Shown here in pieces: positions 17,515 to 26,648 of a DNA stretch of 64,000 nt. Source of the DNA: Oscillospiraceae bacterium (GTDB taxonomy: Bacteria > Bacillota > Clostridia > Oscillospirales > Oscillospiraceae); the NCBI GenBank assembly GCA_009777235.1, contig WRMH01000016.1, positions 1 to 64,000 of the forward strand. Direction: 5' to 3'. The notes below the pieces were generated by a model that was not told the origin of the DNA, made no database searches, and worked only from the letters and a program-made list of their open reading frames with translations. How positions within the stretch are numbered: position 1 is the first letter of the stretch; every line of letters starts with the position of its first letter. The position numbers and the translations under genes are program-made.

Positions 17515-17646
17515 TCGCATAACCCCCCGGCTCCACGAAGTAGTGGATTGGAAGGCACCGCAACACGAACTACCAAAAGCGGTCGGGGGCGCAGCGCGCA
17601 ATCCGATTTCCATTCGACCGCCGTATTATATACCGCCTGTTATCTG
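17515..17646 (-). repeat. attC site (divergent)
   Basis: GCATAACCCCCCGGCTCCACGAAGTAGTGG...CGACCGCCGTATTATATACCGCCTGTTATCTG. Confidence 0.7.
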
Positions 17647-17668
17647 CAGTTGGGGCGCATACCATTTT

Positions 17669-18439
17669 TTATTTATTATATTCAAATAATTCCATATAAT
17701 TTATTTCAGGGTTTGTATATCTTCTTCTGTTTTGAGTCGCGTCTTTATAATTTATGGCTTTTTGCGGGCAAAATTGAACACAAGCAACACAGTTTTCACA
17801 ATGATGTTTATATTGCGGTCTATTATTTAACATTTCAATATTTTTTACAGGACATACTTTCTCGCATATAGTACAACCGGTACAATCATCATTTACCGTA
17901 TAATCTTTATCCATACTTGATACTTTTTTTATGAAATCTTTGTTGATAAATTCAAATGCTTTTGTGAATTTGCTTATACGGTTATTCTTTTTAATTTTTA
18001 TTGAATTAATAATCGGGATAAGTTTCTCATTTGATTTTTTGGTGATTTCATTTATTTTTTCGCTCATGTTATACATAATCACATAATTTGAGAACATTTT
18101 TAACTTCTGTCCGTAATTCAATTTAATGCTATGTTTTTTTAATAACAGTTCATATAATTGATAAACCGCATTGCCGGCAAATCCGCCATAAGTAGTAATT
18201 GCATAAAAATATGCCTTTGTATTATTTTCAAAATTTATTTTTTCAATGAATTCAATAACTTTTTTTGGCAAGCCCCAGAAATAAGTTGGATAGACAAAGC
18301 CAATACTGTCATATTGTTCCGTAAAAACAGGCATTTTTACCATTGATACAATTTTACAATTTTCAAGTTCTTTTGCTATTTCTTTCGCAACTTTCAAGCA
18401 ATTTCCAGTCCCGGAAAAACAAAATACTATATTTTTCAT
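17669..18439 (-). CDS. EFR1-type flavodoxin/ferredoxin fusion protein
   Basis: FSGTGNCLKVAKEIAKEL flavodoxin loop plus CTGCTICEKVCP and CENCVACVQFCP clusters. Confidence 0.85.
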   Translation of the reverse strand: MKNIVFCFSGTGNCLKVAKEIAKELENCKIVSMVKMPVFTEQYDSIGFVYPTYFWGLPKKVIEFIEKINFENNTKAYFYAITTYGGFAGNAVYQLYELLLKKHSIKLNYGQKLKMFSNYVIMYNMSEKINEITKKSNEKLIPIINSIKIKKNNRISKFTKAFEFINKDFIKKVSSMDKDYTVNDDCTGCTICEKVCPVKNIEMLNNRPQYKHHCENCVACVQFCPQKAINYKDATQNRRRYTNPEINYMELFEYNK

Positions 18440-18461
18440 AATTATCCCCTTATTTTTAGAT

Positions 18462-18530
18462 GCGCTCCATAATGAAGCTCGCCCACAACTATTTCCGAAA
18501 CCGATATGTCAAGGGCATTGTCCGCACACT
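18462..18530 (-). pseudogene. vapC-like remnant
   Basis: Minus frame reads DNALDISVSEIVVGELHYGA, matching DNATDISVSVIVVGELQYGA of the 11210..11593 ORF. Confidence 0.55.
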
Positions 18531-18572
18531 TAGGGTAGATAGTACGTTGAATCATCCAATGACGTTTCTGCG

Positions 18573-19101
18573 TCAGTTTGCACCCAGAACTTCCATGTAC
18601 AGTGTATCAACATAACGACCATCTAAATATCTTGATTCATGCCGACGCCCAAACTCAGCAAATCCAGCCTTTTTATAGCTTGCGATTGCTCTCATATTGT
18701 CAGAATGAACAGTGAGCATGATATTATGAAGATTCAATGTCTTAAACCCATATTCTACTATAAGACGCATAGCCTCCGTGCCAAATCCTTTGCCGCGATG
18801 CTCTGCTTCTCCAATGAAAATCCCAACAGTTGCTGTGCGGTAGATGTGATTTATCTCCGCAAGACCAACGCCGCCTATCAGCAAGTCACCGTCATTTAGT
18901 ATAATGGCATAGTTTTGATCATCTTTCGTTAATTTTTCCAATGCGCTCATTTCGTTGCTAAGACTAAGCATCCGGTGATAGTTCCCCAAATTGCTCACGA
19001 CCTCGACATCATTCATCCATTTTGTATACATTTCTAAATCGTCAAGATTGATTGGCGATAAATAGATTCGGTCGCCTGCGATTTTTTTGAAGTACTTCAT
19101 A
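18573..19101 (-). CDS. GNAT acetyltransferase (RimJ/RimL type)
   Basis: GVGLAEINHIYRTATVGIFIGEAEHRGKGFGTEAMRLIVEYGF. Confidence 0.85.
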
Positions 19102-19205
19102 ACCTCTCCCAAAAATTAATAAATAACGCTTCGTTGATAAGCGTTCCTACCTTCTTTCATCACCATTATAATAGTGAGGGGTGTTTATTTCAACACATTT
19201 TCAAC

Positions 19206-19646
19206 TCATGTATCAATACTTGTTAAATCCACTATTGCTTTATTCCGATATACCAAATCGGTTCTTTTGATAAACCCGTACTTTTCCCAGAAAGCATTGC
19301 CTTTTTCGTTCTTATCAAATACCACAAGTGCGACTTTGGTGATGCCTTCACGTTCAAGCGCAGACATCGCAGCGTCTACAAGCGCGGTTCCTGCCCCATT
19401 ACGCTGCTCATTCTCCGCTACTGCTGCATGGTGAATGTACCCTCTGCGCCCGTCATGTCCACTTAATATAACGCCGATGATATTGCCTTTTTTCTCTGCA
19501 ACAAAGCATGTATCGGGGTTTCTCATGAGGTATTTTGCGATACCTTCTTTGGAATCGTCGAGATTGTTCAGTCCCATATTTGGTGTACTCACCCATAAGG
19601 CGTAAACCTGCTCATAATCGTTGATATTCATTATTCTTATATCCAT
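19206..19646 (-). CDS. GNAT acetyltransferase
   Basis: MNINDYEQVYALW...IHHAAVAENEQRNGAGTALVDAAMSAL. Confidence 0.85.
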   Translation of the reverse strand: MDIRIMNINDYEQVYALWVSTPNMGLNNLDDSKEGIAKYLMRNPDTCFVAEKKGNIIGVILSGHDGRRGYIHHAAVAENEQRNGAGTALVDAAMSALEREGITKVALVVFDKNEKGNAFWEKYGFIKRTDLVYRNKAIVDLTSIDT

Positions 19647-19694
19647 AAACCTTTCCATCCTTTCATCAGCCATAAATCCAGTCCCGCACCGCGC

Positions 19695-20264
19695 TTATCG
19701 CGGTGGGGTCGTAATCGTATCTGCCCATTCATCCCGTAACAGCCTATACTCCACTCGGTCTTTAAGCCGTCCATCGTGCCAAGCATACGATTTGCGCTCG
19801 GCTTCTTTGATAAAACCGCATTTTTGCATAACACGCTCGGATGCGCGATTTTCAACAAAACAGCCTGTTTCAAGGCGGTAAACATAATCATCTTCAAACG
19901 CAAAGCGTATAACTTCTTTTAACGCTTCCGTCATTATCCCTTGCCCGTGATATTCGGGTTGAATGAAGTAGCCAACGCCTGCGGCTTTCCCGATGGGCAC
20001 GGTTCGTGTCACCGTATAACCCGCCGTTCCGATAAACGCGCCTGTTTTTTTATCTTCTATGGCAAAAAAGTATTTTGTCCGATTGTGGCTTAGCGCTTCC
20101 GCAACGGCAGTTTCAAGGTTCTTTCGGCTTTCCTCAAATGAGTGAGTCATAATATCCGAGAGATAGTACATGGTTTTCGGGTCGCTGAGCAGACGATGCC
20201 AAGCGTCTATATCCGTCGGCAGCGGGTCACGGATTATTAAGCGGTTTGTAGTCAATCGTATCAT
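19695..20264 (-). CDS. GNAT acetyltransferase (RimJ/RimL type)
   Basis: GVGYFIQPEYHGQGIMTEALKEVIRFAFEDD. Confidence 0.85.
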   Translation of the reverse strand: MIRLTTNRLIIRDPLPTDIDAWHRLLSDPKTMYYLSDIMTHSFEESRKNLETAVAEALSHNRTKYFFAIEDKKTGAFIGTAGYTVTRTVPIGKAAGVGYFIQPEYHGQGIMTEALKEVIRFAFEDDYVYRLETGCFVENRASERVMQKCGFIKEAERKSYAWHDGRLKDRVEYRLLRDEWADTITTPPR

Positions 20265-20351
20265 GTCAGAAATATCCCCATTTCCATGCGCACTTCCACA
20301 AACGCATAATTCTCATGGTCAATATGCTTAAAGCTGAGTATCCGCGCAAGT

Positions 20352-20873
20352 TCACGCAAAGCCTGTTTTTACATTATCAGGCAGCGTATAAGTATAAAAT
20401 GCGGTATGCTTATCGCCCTCGAATACTTTTACTTCAACAAAAATAAATCCGTGCCGCTCATAAAAAGCGCGTAACCGGGGGCGAAGGGCATGAGTATCAA
20501 GCCGGAGCATCTTTGCTCCGCGTTCTGCTCCCTGCTCTTTGAAAAAATCCATCAGCGCGTCGGCTACACCGGATTTGCGGGTGGCTTTTGTTACCGCCAG
20601 TTTGTGAACGAACAGTGATTCGCCACGTTTTGCATCAGGCCAGAAAAATGGATCGTAATCCACCAACGCCATGCACCCCGCAGGATTTCCGTCTGTATAT
20701 GCAATATGGAAATCGCCGATTTTGTAATTTTTTGAAAGCACATCCCATGTGACTTCATGTGCCCCCCATAACGGTTGTCCCATTTCGTTGAGCCAGTTTA
20801 CAGTATCGAGCAGGATACCTTCGATGACGGGAATATCAGCTTCGGTTGCTTGTTTGATTGTGATATTGCTCAT
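20352..20873 (-). CDS. GNAT acetyltransferase
   Basis: LFVHKLAVTKATRKSGVADALMDFFKEQGAERGAKMLRLDTHA. Confidence 0.85.
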   Translation of the reverse strand: MSNITIKQATEADIPVIEGILLDTVNWLNEMGQPLWGAHEVTWDVLSKNYKIGDFHIAYTDGNPAGCMALVDYDPFFWPDAKRGESLFVHKLAVTKATRKSGVADALMDFFKEQGAERGAKMLRLDTHALRPRLRAFYERHGFIFVEVKVFEGDKHTAFYTYTLPDNVKTGFA

Positions 20874-20920
20874 TTATTTTCCCCCGTTGGCTCCATTGTC
20901 CGGTAACAATATGACCTACC

Positions 20921-20975
20921 CGAACGTAGCCCGAGCCGCCGAATATACGGCATAGCGTTAACCGTTTGTTATGTG
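20921..20975 (-). repeat. Short attC-like site
   Basis: CGAACGTAGCCCGAGCCGCCGAATATACGGCATAGCGTTAACCGTTTGTTATGTG. Confidence 0.45.
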
Positions 20976-21040
20976 AAGTAAAATCCTTTTCTCACATCTT
21001 AATATTATTTTACCCATTCCTCTTTTAATAATGTTATTAT

Positions 21041-21398
21041 TTATTTTAGTTCAATCCGTTCTAATTTAAATATAACGGGTCTAAGCCCGTCAGTACAACA
21101 TTGCATTGAAAGATGATCCTTCCTTTATGATAACTTTGGATTACAGGTATTAAATCTCTCCATGCCCAAACACAAAATCCTTCCGGTGGATCCCATCTAC
21201 ATATTGATATAAATTCTTGTCCAACTGTTAAACGCCCTCAGGGAGAAGCATGACCATAAGGATACTGTATATACAAATCTTCATTAAAATCCAGCCTTAA
21301 AACAGTGATTTTACAATGATATTTTTCCACAAAATTTTTAATTCCTTTTTCTTCTGCCATTTTTAAAGATGTCATATTATTATTTTCTTTATTACTCA
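21041..21398 (-). pseudogene. TIGR04076-like small protein, disrupted
   Basis: KITVLRLDFNEDLYIQYPYGHASP*GRLTVGQEF...PPEGFCVWAWRDL, then frameshift to CCTDGLRPVIFKLER. Confidence 0.6.
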
Positions 21399-21432
21399 TA
21401 AATCCCCATTAAAAATATTAACAATATGTTTA

Positions 21433-21651
21433 CTATAACAGTTTCAAAAAATCATCTAACTCTATCCCGGCTTGGGTTAGTATGCTTTTTAAAGTTCCTC
21501 TGGCAACTTCATCATGTATTGGAATAACGGTAATACGATGCCCCTTTGTGTATTTTGCATGACTTCCTTTTGACTTTTATATACAAATCGCCCTTTTTGC
21601 CAATGCAGAAATAATTTCTTCTGGTCTGAGTAAAGGATATTTTTTAGCCAT
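21433..21651 (-). pseudogene. HicA-type toxin, frame disrupted
   Basis: MAKKYPLLRPEEIISALAKRAICI*KSKGSHAKYTKGHRITVIPIHDEVARGTLKSILTQAGIELDDFLKLL*. Confidence 0.7.
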
Positions 21652-21872
21652 TATATTGCCATTTCCAATCTAGTTATATAAACCTGTTCATTTTCAAGAC
21701 AATTTAATTCATCTATATTTGATTCGTCTTCATAATATAGAGAAATTGCCTCCTTTAAATTGAACATTGCCTCATCTATCGTTTTCCCTTGCGAAGCTAT
21801 ATTATTTTCAAGGCAAGTTGCGACATACCAGTTTTCTTCATATTCAATTTTTATTGTACCTTTAAAAGTCAT
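21651..21872 (-). CDS. HicB-type antitoxin
   Basis: GTIKIEYEENWYVATCLENNIASQGKTIDEAMFNLKEAISLYYED. Confidence 0.8.
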   Translation of the reverse strand: MTFKGTIKIEYEENWYVATCLENNIASQGKTIDEAMFNLKEAISLYYEDESNIDELNCLENEQVYITRLEMAI

Positions 21873-21968
21873 TTAAACCCCCAAAAATGCTATATTTTAA
21901 GAATATTATAATTTTGATATATTGTCAAGTGCTTGCTTAGGCTTGCTTGGTTAGGCTTTGTGTACTGG

Positions 21969-22271
21969 TTAGGCTTTACATAGAATAATTTTTTCAGGCG
22001 GTTTTTCATTGTTTAATATTTTTTCATTTATTAACTCGTTTAAATGGCTAAAGAATTCCCTTACATCATTAAAATCATTTTTACCCATCCCAGGCTCAAC
22101 ACTCCCATGGCAAGTAAGTCTTTTTTGTCCATTAAATGAATGCGGCGTTCTTGCCAGACATCTTTCGCCATAGCAGTTATTAAAACCGGGACAATTTTTT
22201 AAGGCATTGTAAATACGCATGGCAAACAGCTGATCGCTTTGTGCTATTTTTACAGTAGACAGTGTACTCAT
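21969..22271 (-). CDS. Hypothetical Cys-rich protein
   Basis: ALKNCPGFNNCYGERCLARTPHSFNGQKRLTCHG. Confidence 0.4.
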   Translation of the reverse strand: MSTLSTVKIAQSDQLFAMRIYNALKNCPGFNNCYGERCLARTPHSFNGQKRLTCHGSVEPGMGKNDFNDVREFFSHLNELINEKILNNEKPPEKIILCKA

Positions 22272-22876
22272 TTTTTGCGTGCATACATGACATTCATGGC
22301 ATGTTGATGTGAAATGCCCGATGAGTCGCATTCAAATATTACTTCCGTAAAATCTTCAATTAACCAATCACGATAATAAGTTAACAACTGTCCGGAATAC
22401 CATAACTGGGCTTCTTCTTTTTCTGGCGCAGGCGCAATAAAAGGTTTTTCAACGAAAACATTAAAAATATTAAGACCGTTCTCGTTTGTGTGGGTTTTAT
22501 AGTTACCAATTATTTCAGCATACAATTCCGGCTTAATATAATGCAAAACCCCGCTCGAAAAGAGAATGTCGTAGTGGCAGTTGAGCCTGTACTCTAAAAT
22601 ATCAGCCTTAAATACATTGACGGACACTTTCGCCTTTTCGGCAAGTCGTTTCACTTTCTCAACTCCTGAACTTGACAAATCAAATGCGCTAACGTCATAT
22701 CCGCAACGAGCGAGAAAAACCGCGTCTTTACCTTCCCCACAGCCAATATCAATTACCTTGATATGCCTGTCCGGGGGCATGAGTTTAACTACTTCTAAAC
22801 ACATTTGAGATGGATTCACACCCCAATAATATTCATTGATACTACCGTATACGTTTTCATAATCATAGTTTTCCAA
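22268..22876 (-). CDS. Class I SAM-dependent methyltransferase
   Basis: VIDIGCGEGKDAVFLARCGYDVSAFDLSSSGVEKVKRLA. Confidence 0.85.
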   Translation of the reverse strand: MENYDYENVYGSINEYYWGVNPSQMCLEVVKLMPPDRHIKVIDIGCGEGKDAVFLARCGYDVSAFDLSSSGVEKVKRLAEKAKVSVNVFKADILEYRLNCHYDILFSSGVLHYIKPELYAEIIGNYKTHTNENGLNIFNVFVEKPFIAPAPEKEEAQLWYSGQLLTYYRDWLIEDFTEVIFECDSSGISHQHAMNVMYARKK

Positions 22877-22914
22877 AAAAACTCCTCCATAAATCTCGTA
22901 GTGTCAAAATTAAC

Positions 22915-23242
22915 TTAGGATATCAAACGATTAATATCTTTCACAACAGTATTTTGAATAGCATTTGAGATAACCCCAATAGGCTTTACAACAATACTTT
23001 GGTCTAATGTGTAGATTTTATCACAGCGAATAATAGATGGCTTTGGTAGTTGGCCGCTCGTCATATCGTTATTTGCAATTGGGATGCCAGTCTGAACAAG
23101 ATTTGATGTTATCGCAACAACAATCATATCCTGACTTGCTGCATTATGTCTATTGTTTGAAACGACAAGCACCGGTCTTCTTTTTGAAGCGGACAAGTCT
23201 GAAAATAACGGGAATTAGCACGATTTCTCCACGCTTATACAT
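22915..23242 (-). pseudogene. MazF/PemK-type toxin with N-terminal frameshift
   Basis: MYKRGEIVLIP / frameshift / LFSDLSASKRRPVLVVSNNRHN...DMIVVAITSN. Confidence 0.7.
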
Positions 23243-23441
23243 GATTCCACACCTCGTCTTCAGGATTATCCCAAAAATCAGTACTGCTCATACTTGCCAT
23301 TTCAATGTCACTAATTGTCTCTATGTCTTGTCGAAGAATTCTGAGGCTAAATTTCTGAAAGAAGATAAACTCTTGCAATTTATCTATAATAAAGTCTGGC
23401 AAGGTATCTATCTCGCTCTTAACATAGTCCCGGCTTGTCAT
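23235..23441 (-). CDS. Antitoxin paired with MazF-like toxin
   Basis: MTSRDYVKSEIDTLPDFIIDKLQEFIFFQKFSL; overlaps the mazF-like start. Confidence 0.6.
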   Translation of the reverse strand: MTSRDYVKSEIDTLPDFIIDKLQEFIFFQKFSLRILRQDIETISDIEMASMSSTDFWDNPEDEVWNHV

Positions 23442-23536
23442 ACATACCACCCTCCTCATTTTTGGTAGTGAACGCTTACATTCTAACATAAACAACCAGT
23501 AAATGCCATACACTATTCTTATTCGATTTGCATATG

Positions 23537-23735
23537 CTATAAAACCATTTCAAATTCTATTTCGTGCAATAATGGAATATCATCTTCTCCAATGAGAGGT
23601 ATGGTTGGCTTTAACTCTCTTGAAAAATCAAGCTCATTCAGCCTTATAGCACACATTGTGAAGCCGTGCCGTTGATAATATCTGAGCGCATGGGTATTGT
23701 CATTTACAGTACGCACCACACTGGGTTGAATCTCA
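23537..23735 (-). pseudogene. GNAT acetyltransferase C-terminal fragment, 5' truncated at attC half site
   Basis: VVRTVNDNTHALRYYQRHGFTMCAIRLNELDFSRELKPTIPLIGEDDIPLLHEIEFEMVL. Confidence 0.65.
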
Positions 23736-23778
23736 CATAACGGCCGGCAGCCCCACAAAGTGGCGGATTGTGTGCGTT
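23733..23778 (-). repeat. Half attC (R' arm only)
   Basis: CTCACATAACGGCCGGCAGCCCCACAAAGTGGCGGATTGTGTGCG. Confidence 0.55.
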
Positions 23779-23779
23779 T

Positions 23780-24478
23780 TCATCCGACATCCATTTTATA
23801 TGCCACCAGCAAAACTGTGTTTCCTTTACGCCATCTTTCTTTGACACTTGAAAATCCCGCATCATAAAGCATTTTAATCTGATTTTCTACTGCGCATGGC
23901 GTATCGTAATGATACTCTCTGTTATCGGTTATACCCTGCTCGCCTTTCAATCGAATATACTCACGGAAGTAGAAGTCTTCCATTTCCTGCGCGTTTTCAT
24001 ACTCATGCTCAGATAACATATAATCACACTCAATATAAACCCCATCGGGCTTAATGCAGCTTTGTATTCTCCGATATAAATCAGTCTTGGTCTCGTGGTC
24101 GTAGTGATGTAACGTCATTACTGATAAGGCTGCGTCATAAAGCTCACTTCCAAAATCAAAATCAAGATAACTTGCTAAATGCAAATCTATTTTATTTTCA
24201 GGATACCTCTTTCTGAGCAGTTGAAGCATATTTTGAGCAATATCCAGTCCCGTAACCTCACAATTTGGAAATCGCTCAAAAATCGCCTCAAGTTCCAGTC
24301 CCGTGCCAATTCCGAAATCAATAATTGCTTTCGTGTGTTCCGGCAAAAAAGACGCTATTATTTGCTTGCTTTCAATGCCGCCGACGTGTTCCAGATGCAC
24401 AGTGTTATAGTTTTCGGTACGACTGTTGAAAAACGCGCTCATTTCTTCTAATTTATCCGACATAACACCCTCCGTCAA
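23780..24478 (-). CDS. Class I SAM-dependent methyltransferase
   Basis: AIIDFGIGTGLELEAIFERFPNCEVTGLDIAQNMLQLLRKRYP. Confidence 0.85.
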   Translation of the reverse strand: MTEGVMSDKLEEMSAFFNSRTENYNTVHLEHVGGIESKQIIASFLPEHTKAIIDFGIGTGLELEAIFERFPNCEVTGLDIAQNMLQLLRKRYPENKIDLHLASYLDFDFGSELYDAALSVMTLHHYDHETKTDLYRRIQSCIKPDGVYIECDYMLSEHEYENAQEMEDFYFREYIRLKGEQGITDNREYHYDTPCAVENQIKMLYDAGFSSVKERWRKGNTVLLVAYKMDVG

Positions 24479-24579
24479 AACAAACCTAAGTATGTGATGA
24501 GTTGTTAGTAACGCAATGTTCGTGTACTGACCCCTGACATTTTCGTGAGTTTATTCATTGGAATATTCCATTCCACATT

Positions 24580-24742
24580 AGGCAACCTCCAAAAACCCTA
24601 TCGCGGCAATCTACCTGTGCTTTTTTCGCCATACTTCGTTAAATTTCCTTGAAAGAAAGCAATTATTCCTGCGAAAATTTGCCTAGTATGGCAAAAAAAA
24701 TCACTTGGTATCTTGCTCGCTCAGGGTTTCCGGAGGTTGCCT
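24580..24742. mobile_element. MITE-like element (~163 bp) with ~20-bp terminal inverted repeats
   Basis: AGGCAACCTCCAAAAACCCT...AGGGTTTCCGGAGGTTGCCT; inner TTTTTTCGCCATACT / AGTATGGCAAAAAAAA also complementary; no ORF. Confidence 0.75.
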
Positions 24743-25045
24743 TTAATAACTTTTCTCAACATTAAAATGATGATCAACAGCACTGTCTCCATCAATATAA
24801 GAAAAATACTCATTCATTGCGGCAACTTCATCAGGCGTCTGCGGGTCTGCACGCTTAAAATCATCCATTGATTCCCAAACAGAATAGTCACCCCACATTT
24901 CAGCATTTGCAAGCAATTTACAGGAAATTACGCCCTTTTGTTTTAGAACGAACACCTCATGAAACTTATCTGCTACAAGCAAGAAATCAGGTACAGACAC
25001 ACCATCCTTAAGTTTATAGAATGTAAGAATAATTGCGTTCGACAT
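24743..25045 (-). CDS. Hypothetical, dimeric alpha-beta barrel/ABM-like protein
   Basis: IILTFYKLKDGVSVPDFLLVADKFHEVFVLKQKGVISCKLL. Confidence 0.45.
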   Translation of the reverse strand: MSNAIILTFYKLKDGVSVPDFLLVADKFHEVFVLKQKGVISCKLLANAEMWGDYSVWESMDDFKRADPQTPDEVAAMNEYFSYIDGDSAVDHHFNVEKSY

Positions 25046-25126
25046 ATAATATCTCCCCTTTAAAATATATTTTTTGGCATCATAGTTTTGTTGATAAACC
25101 CCAGCGTGCTTAACGATTGGTTTTCG

Positions 25127-25783
25127 CTATTTTTCATGGCAACCCCCTTTAAAATAACGCCAGCCCAGAATGCAAATCGGCAGGAAGTACGCACACCATA
25201 CGAGCAGAACAATTGTTCCGATAATATCACCGCCTGCCATGTCCGACGTGAACACGGGAAACAGCGGCATCAGAAAGCACGATAGAAAAAATATGCCATG
25301 AATCCATAAAAGTTTGCGCAGGGCAGCATCTCCTTTGCTTTTCGGTTTAACAGTGAATCCGATAAAAAAAGTTGACAGACCCATAAACCCATAGCCGAGC
25401 AGATCGTAGTTGAAGAATAAACTGCCGAGTTGTTCAAAATTGATAATTGACAACGCTTCCTCGCCGAGCGTATTATTCATTCGCACGGTAGTTAGCATTG
25501 CATAGTATACGATGAATATAAGCACAGCGTAGACGACAGAAAAGGCCAAGCCCGCAAGCCCTGCCGCCGTCAGCGGCCTGCCTTTGCTTGGAGCGGCAAG
25601 CGAGGCGGTAAACATGATGTACCCTATTGCAATGAATATACAGACGATGTAGCTCACGAAAGTCGTGTTCACCCCTGATATAAGGAACAAGAGCATAGCG
25701 AGCGCGAAAGCCGCCACGCTCACGCCGGTTACAATCGCCCCAATTTCACCGAGTTTATTGTCCGTCAATTCTATTTCCTCCAA
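25127..25783 (-). CDS. Hypothetical multi-pass membrane protein
   Basis: Several hydrophobic segments. Confidence 0.6.
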   Translation of the reverse strand: MEEIELTDNKLGEIGAIVTGVSVAAFALAMLLFLISGVNTTFVSYIVCIFIAIGYIMFTASLAAPSKGRPLTAAGLAGLAFSVVYAVLIFIVYYAMLTTVRMNNTLGEEALSIINFEQLGSLFFNYDLLGYGFMGLSTFFIGFTVKPKSKGDAALRKLLWIHGIFFLSCFLMPLFPVFTSDMAGGDIIGTIVLLVWCAYFLPICILGWRYFKGGCHEK

Positions 25784-25834
25784 AGTATAAATTATTTAGA
25801 TCGTTAATATATCAGGAAAATTCTCTCAACATAG

Positions 25835-25866
25835 CGGCGCAGTATATACCGCCTGTTATGCGATAT
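25835..25866 (-). repeat. Half attC (R'' arm remnant)
   Basis: GCGGCGCAGTATATACCGCCTGTTATGCGAT resembles the R'' end of 17515..17646. Confidence 0.45.
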
Positions 25867-25880
25867 GCGCCCATACTTTA

Positions 25881-26648
25881 TTACAGTTTTATTTCATCTA
25901 ATGATATTTTCATTTGATATTCAAATAATTTTATATTTGAATTTGTCGATGATGCATATTTTAATGTATTATCAATATCACCGGCAATGACACAGCCTTT
26001 AATTTTTTTATCAGGAAATTTCATTGCCAAAAGTCCAAGATACATTGAAATTTGTCCAAAAACCTTAAAATCTGCTTCTCCTGCTTTTAGTTCAATAGCC
26101 AATAAAGTATTTGCTTCCTTATTTTCCAATAATAAATCAATTCTACGGCCTTCCAATGTATATTCAATTCCTTCATAATTTCCATAAATTTTAAATCCTG
26201 GAAAAAGGCTCTCCGCTTGGGAGATTAATGAATTTTGTAGATCGCGCTCATAAGTAAAATTTTGTATCTCCGTATTTTCTTGTTCATTTGATTCTTCAAA
26301 TAAACTTCCAGTATTAGCACTACTTAAAGGAATTTCTTTTCCATTAAATTCACTATTTATTTTTTCCATGTATTTTTTAAATTTTTCTGTATGATAATCA
26401 AACCATTGACTTGTCAGCTTTACTTTTTTGTCACATACATTATAAATATTTTTATAAAACCTTCTTGGCTCTCTTTTTGAATCATTATTACTTATTTTTG
26501 ACAATTCAATAAAAAAAGGATAATGTAACCCCAATATTTTATTGGAATAATTCAAATCAAGTAAGTTATTTAATTCATTTTGATCAGTTTTATTGCAGTA
26601 TTCAATAATTGCGGGAATACTTTGATTAACTAATTTTCCAATTTTCAT
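25881..26648 (-). CDS. NucS/DUF91-like nuclease-fold protein
   Basis: RRIDLLLENKEANTLLAIELKAGEADFKVFGQISMYLG. Confidence 0.55.
   Translation of the reverse strand: MKIGKLVNQSIPAIIEYCNKTDQNELNNLLDLNYSNKILGLHYPFFIELSKISNNDSKREPRRFYKNIYNVCDKKVKLTSQWFDYHTEKFKKYMEKINSEFNGKEIPLSSANTGSLFEESNEQENTEIQNFTYERDLQNSLISQAESLFPGFKIYGNYEGIEYTLEGRRIDLLLENKEANTLLAIELKAGEADFKVFGQISMYLGLLAMKFPDKKIKGCVIAGDIDNTLKYASSTNSNIKLFEYQMKISLDEIKL

Noticed and set aside
848-17646. Regular palindromic repeats separated by unique sequence as a CRISPR array
   Set aside because: Repeats are ~120-180 bp, imperfect, and separated by whole genes; they fit attC, not CRISPR, and no cas genes are present.
21225-21260. In-frame TGA in the TIGR04076-like ORF at the position of a conserved Cys, suggesting selenocysteine
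   Set aside because: The same ORF has an additional frameshift before CCTDGLRP and no obvious bacterial SECIS hairpin was seen just downstream of the TGA; decay is the simpler explanation.
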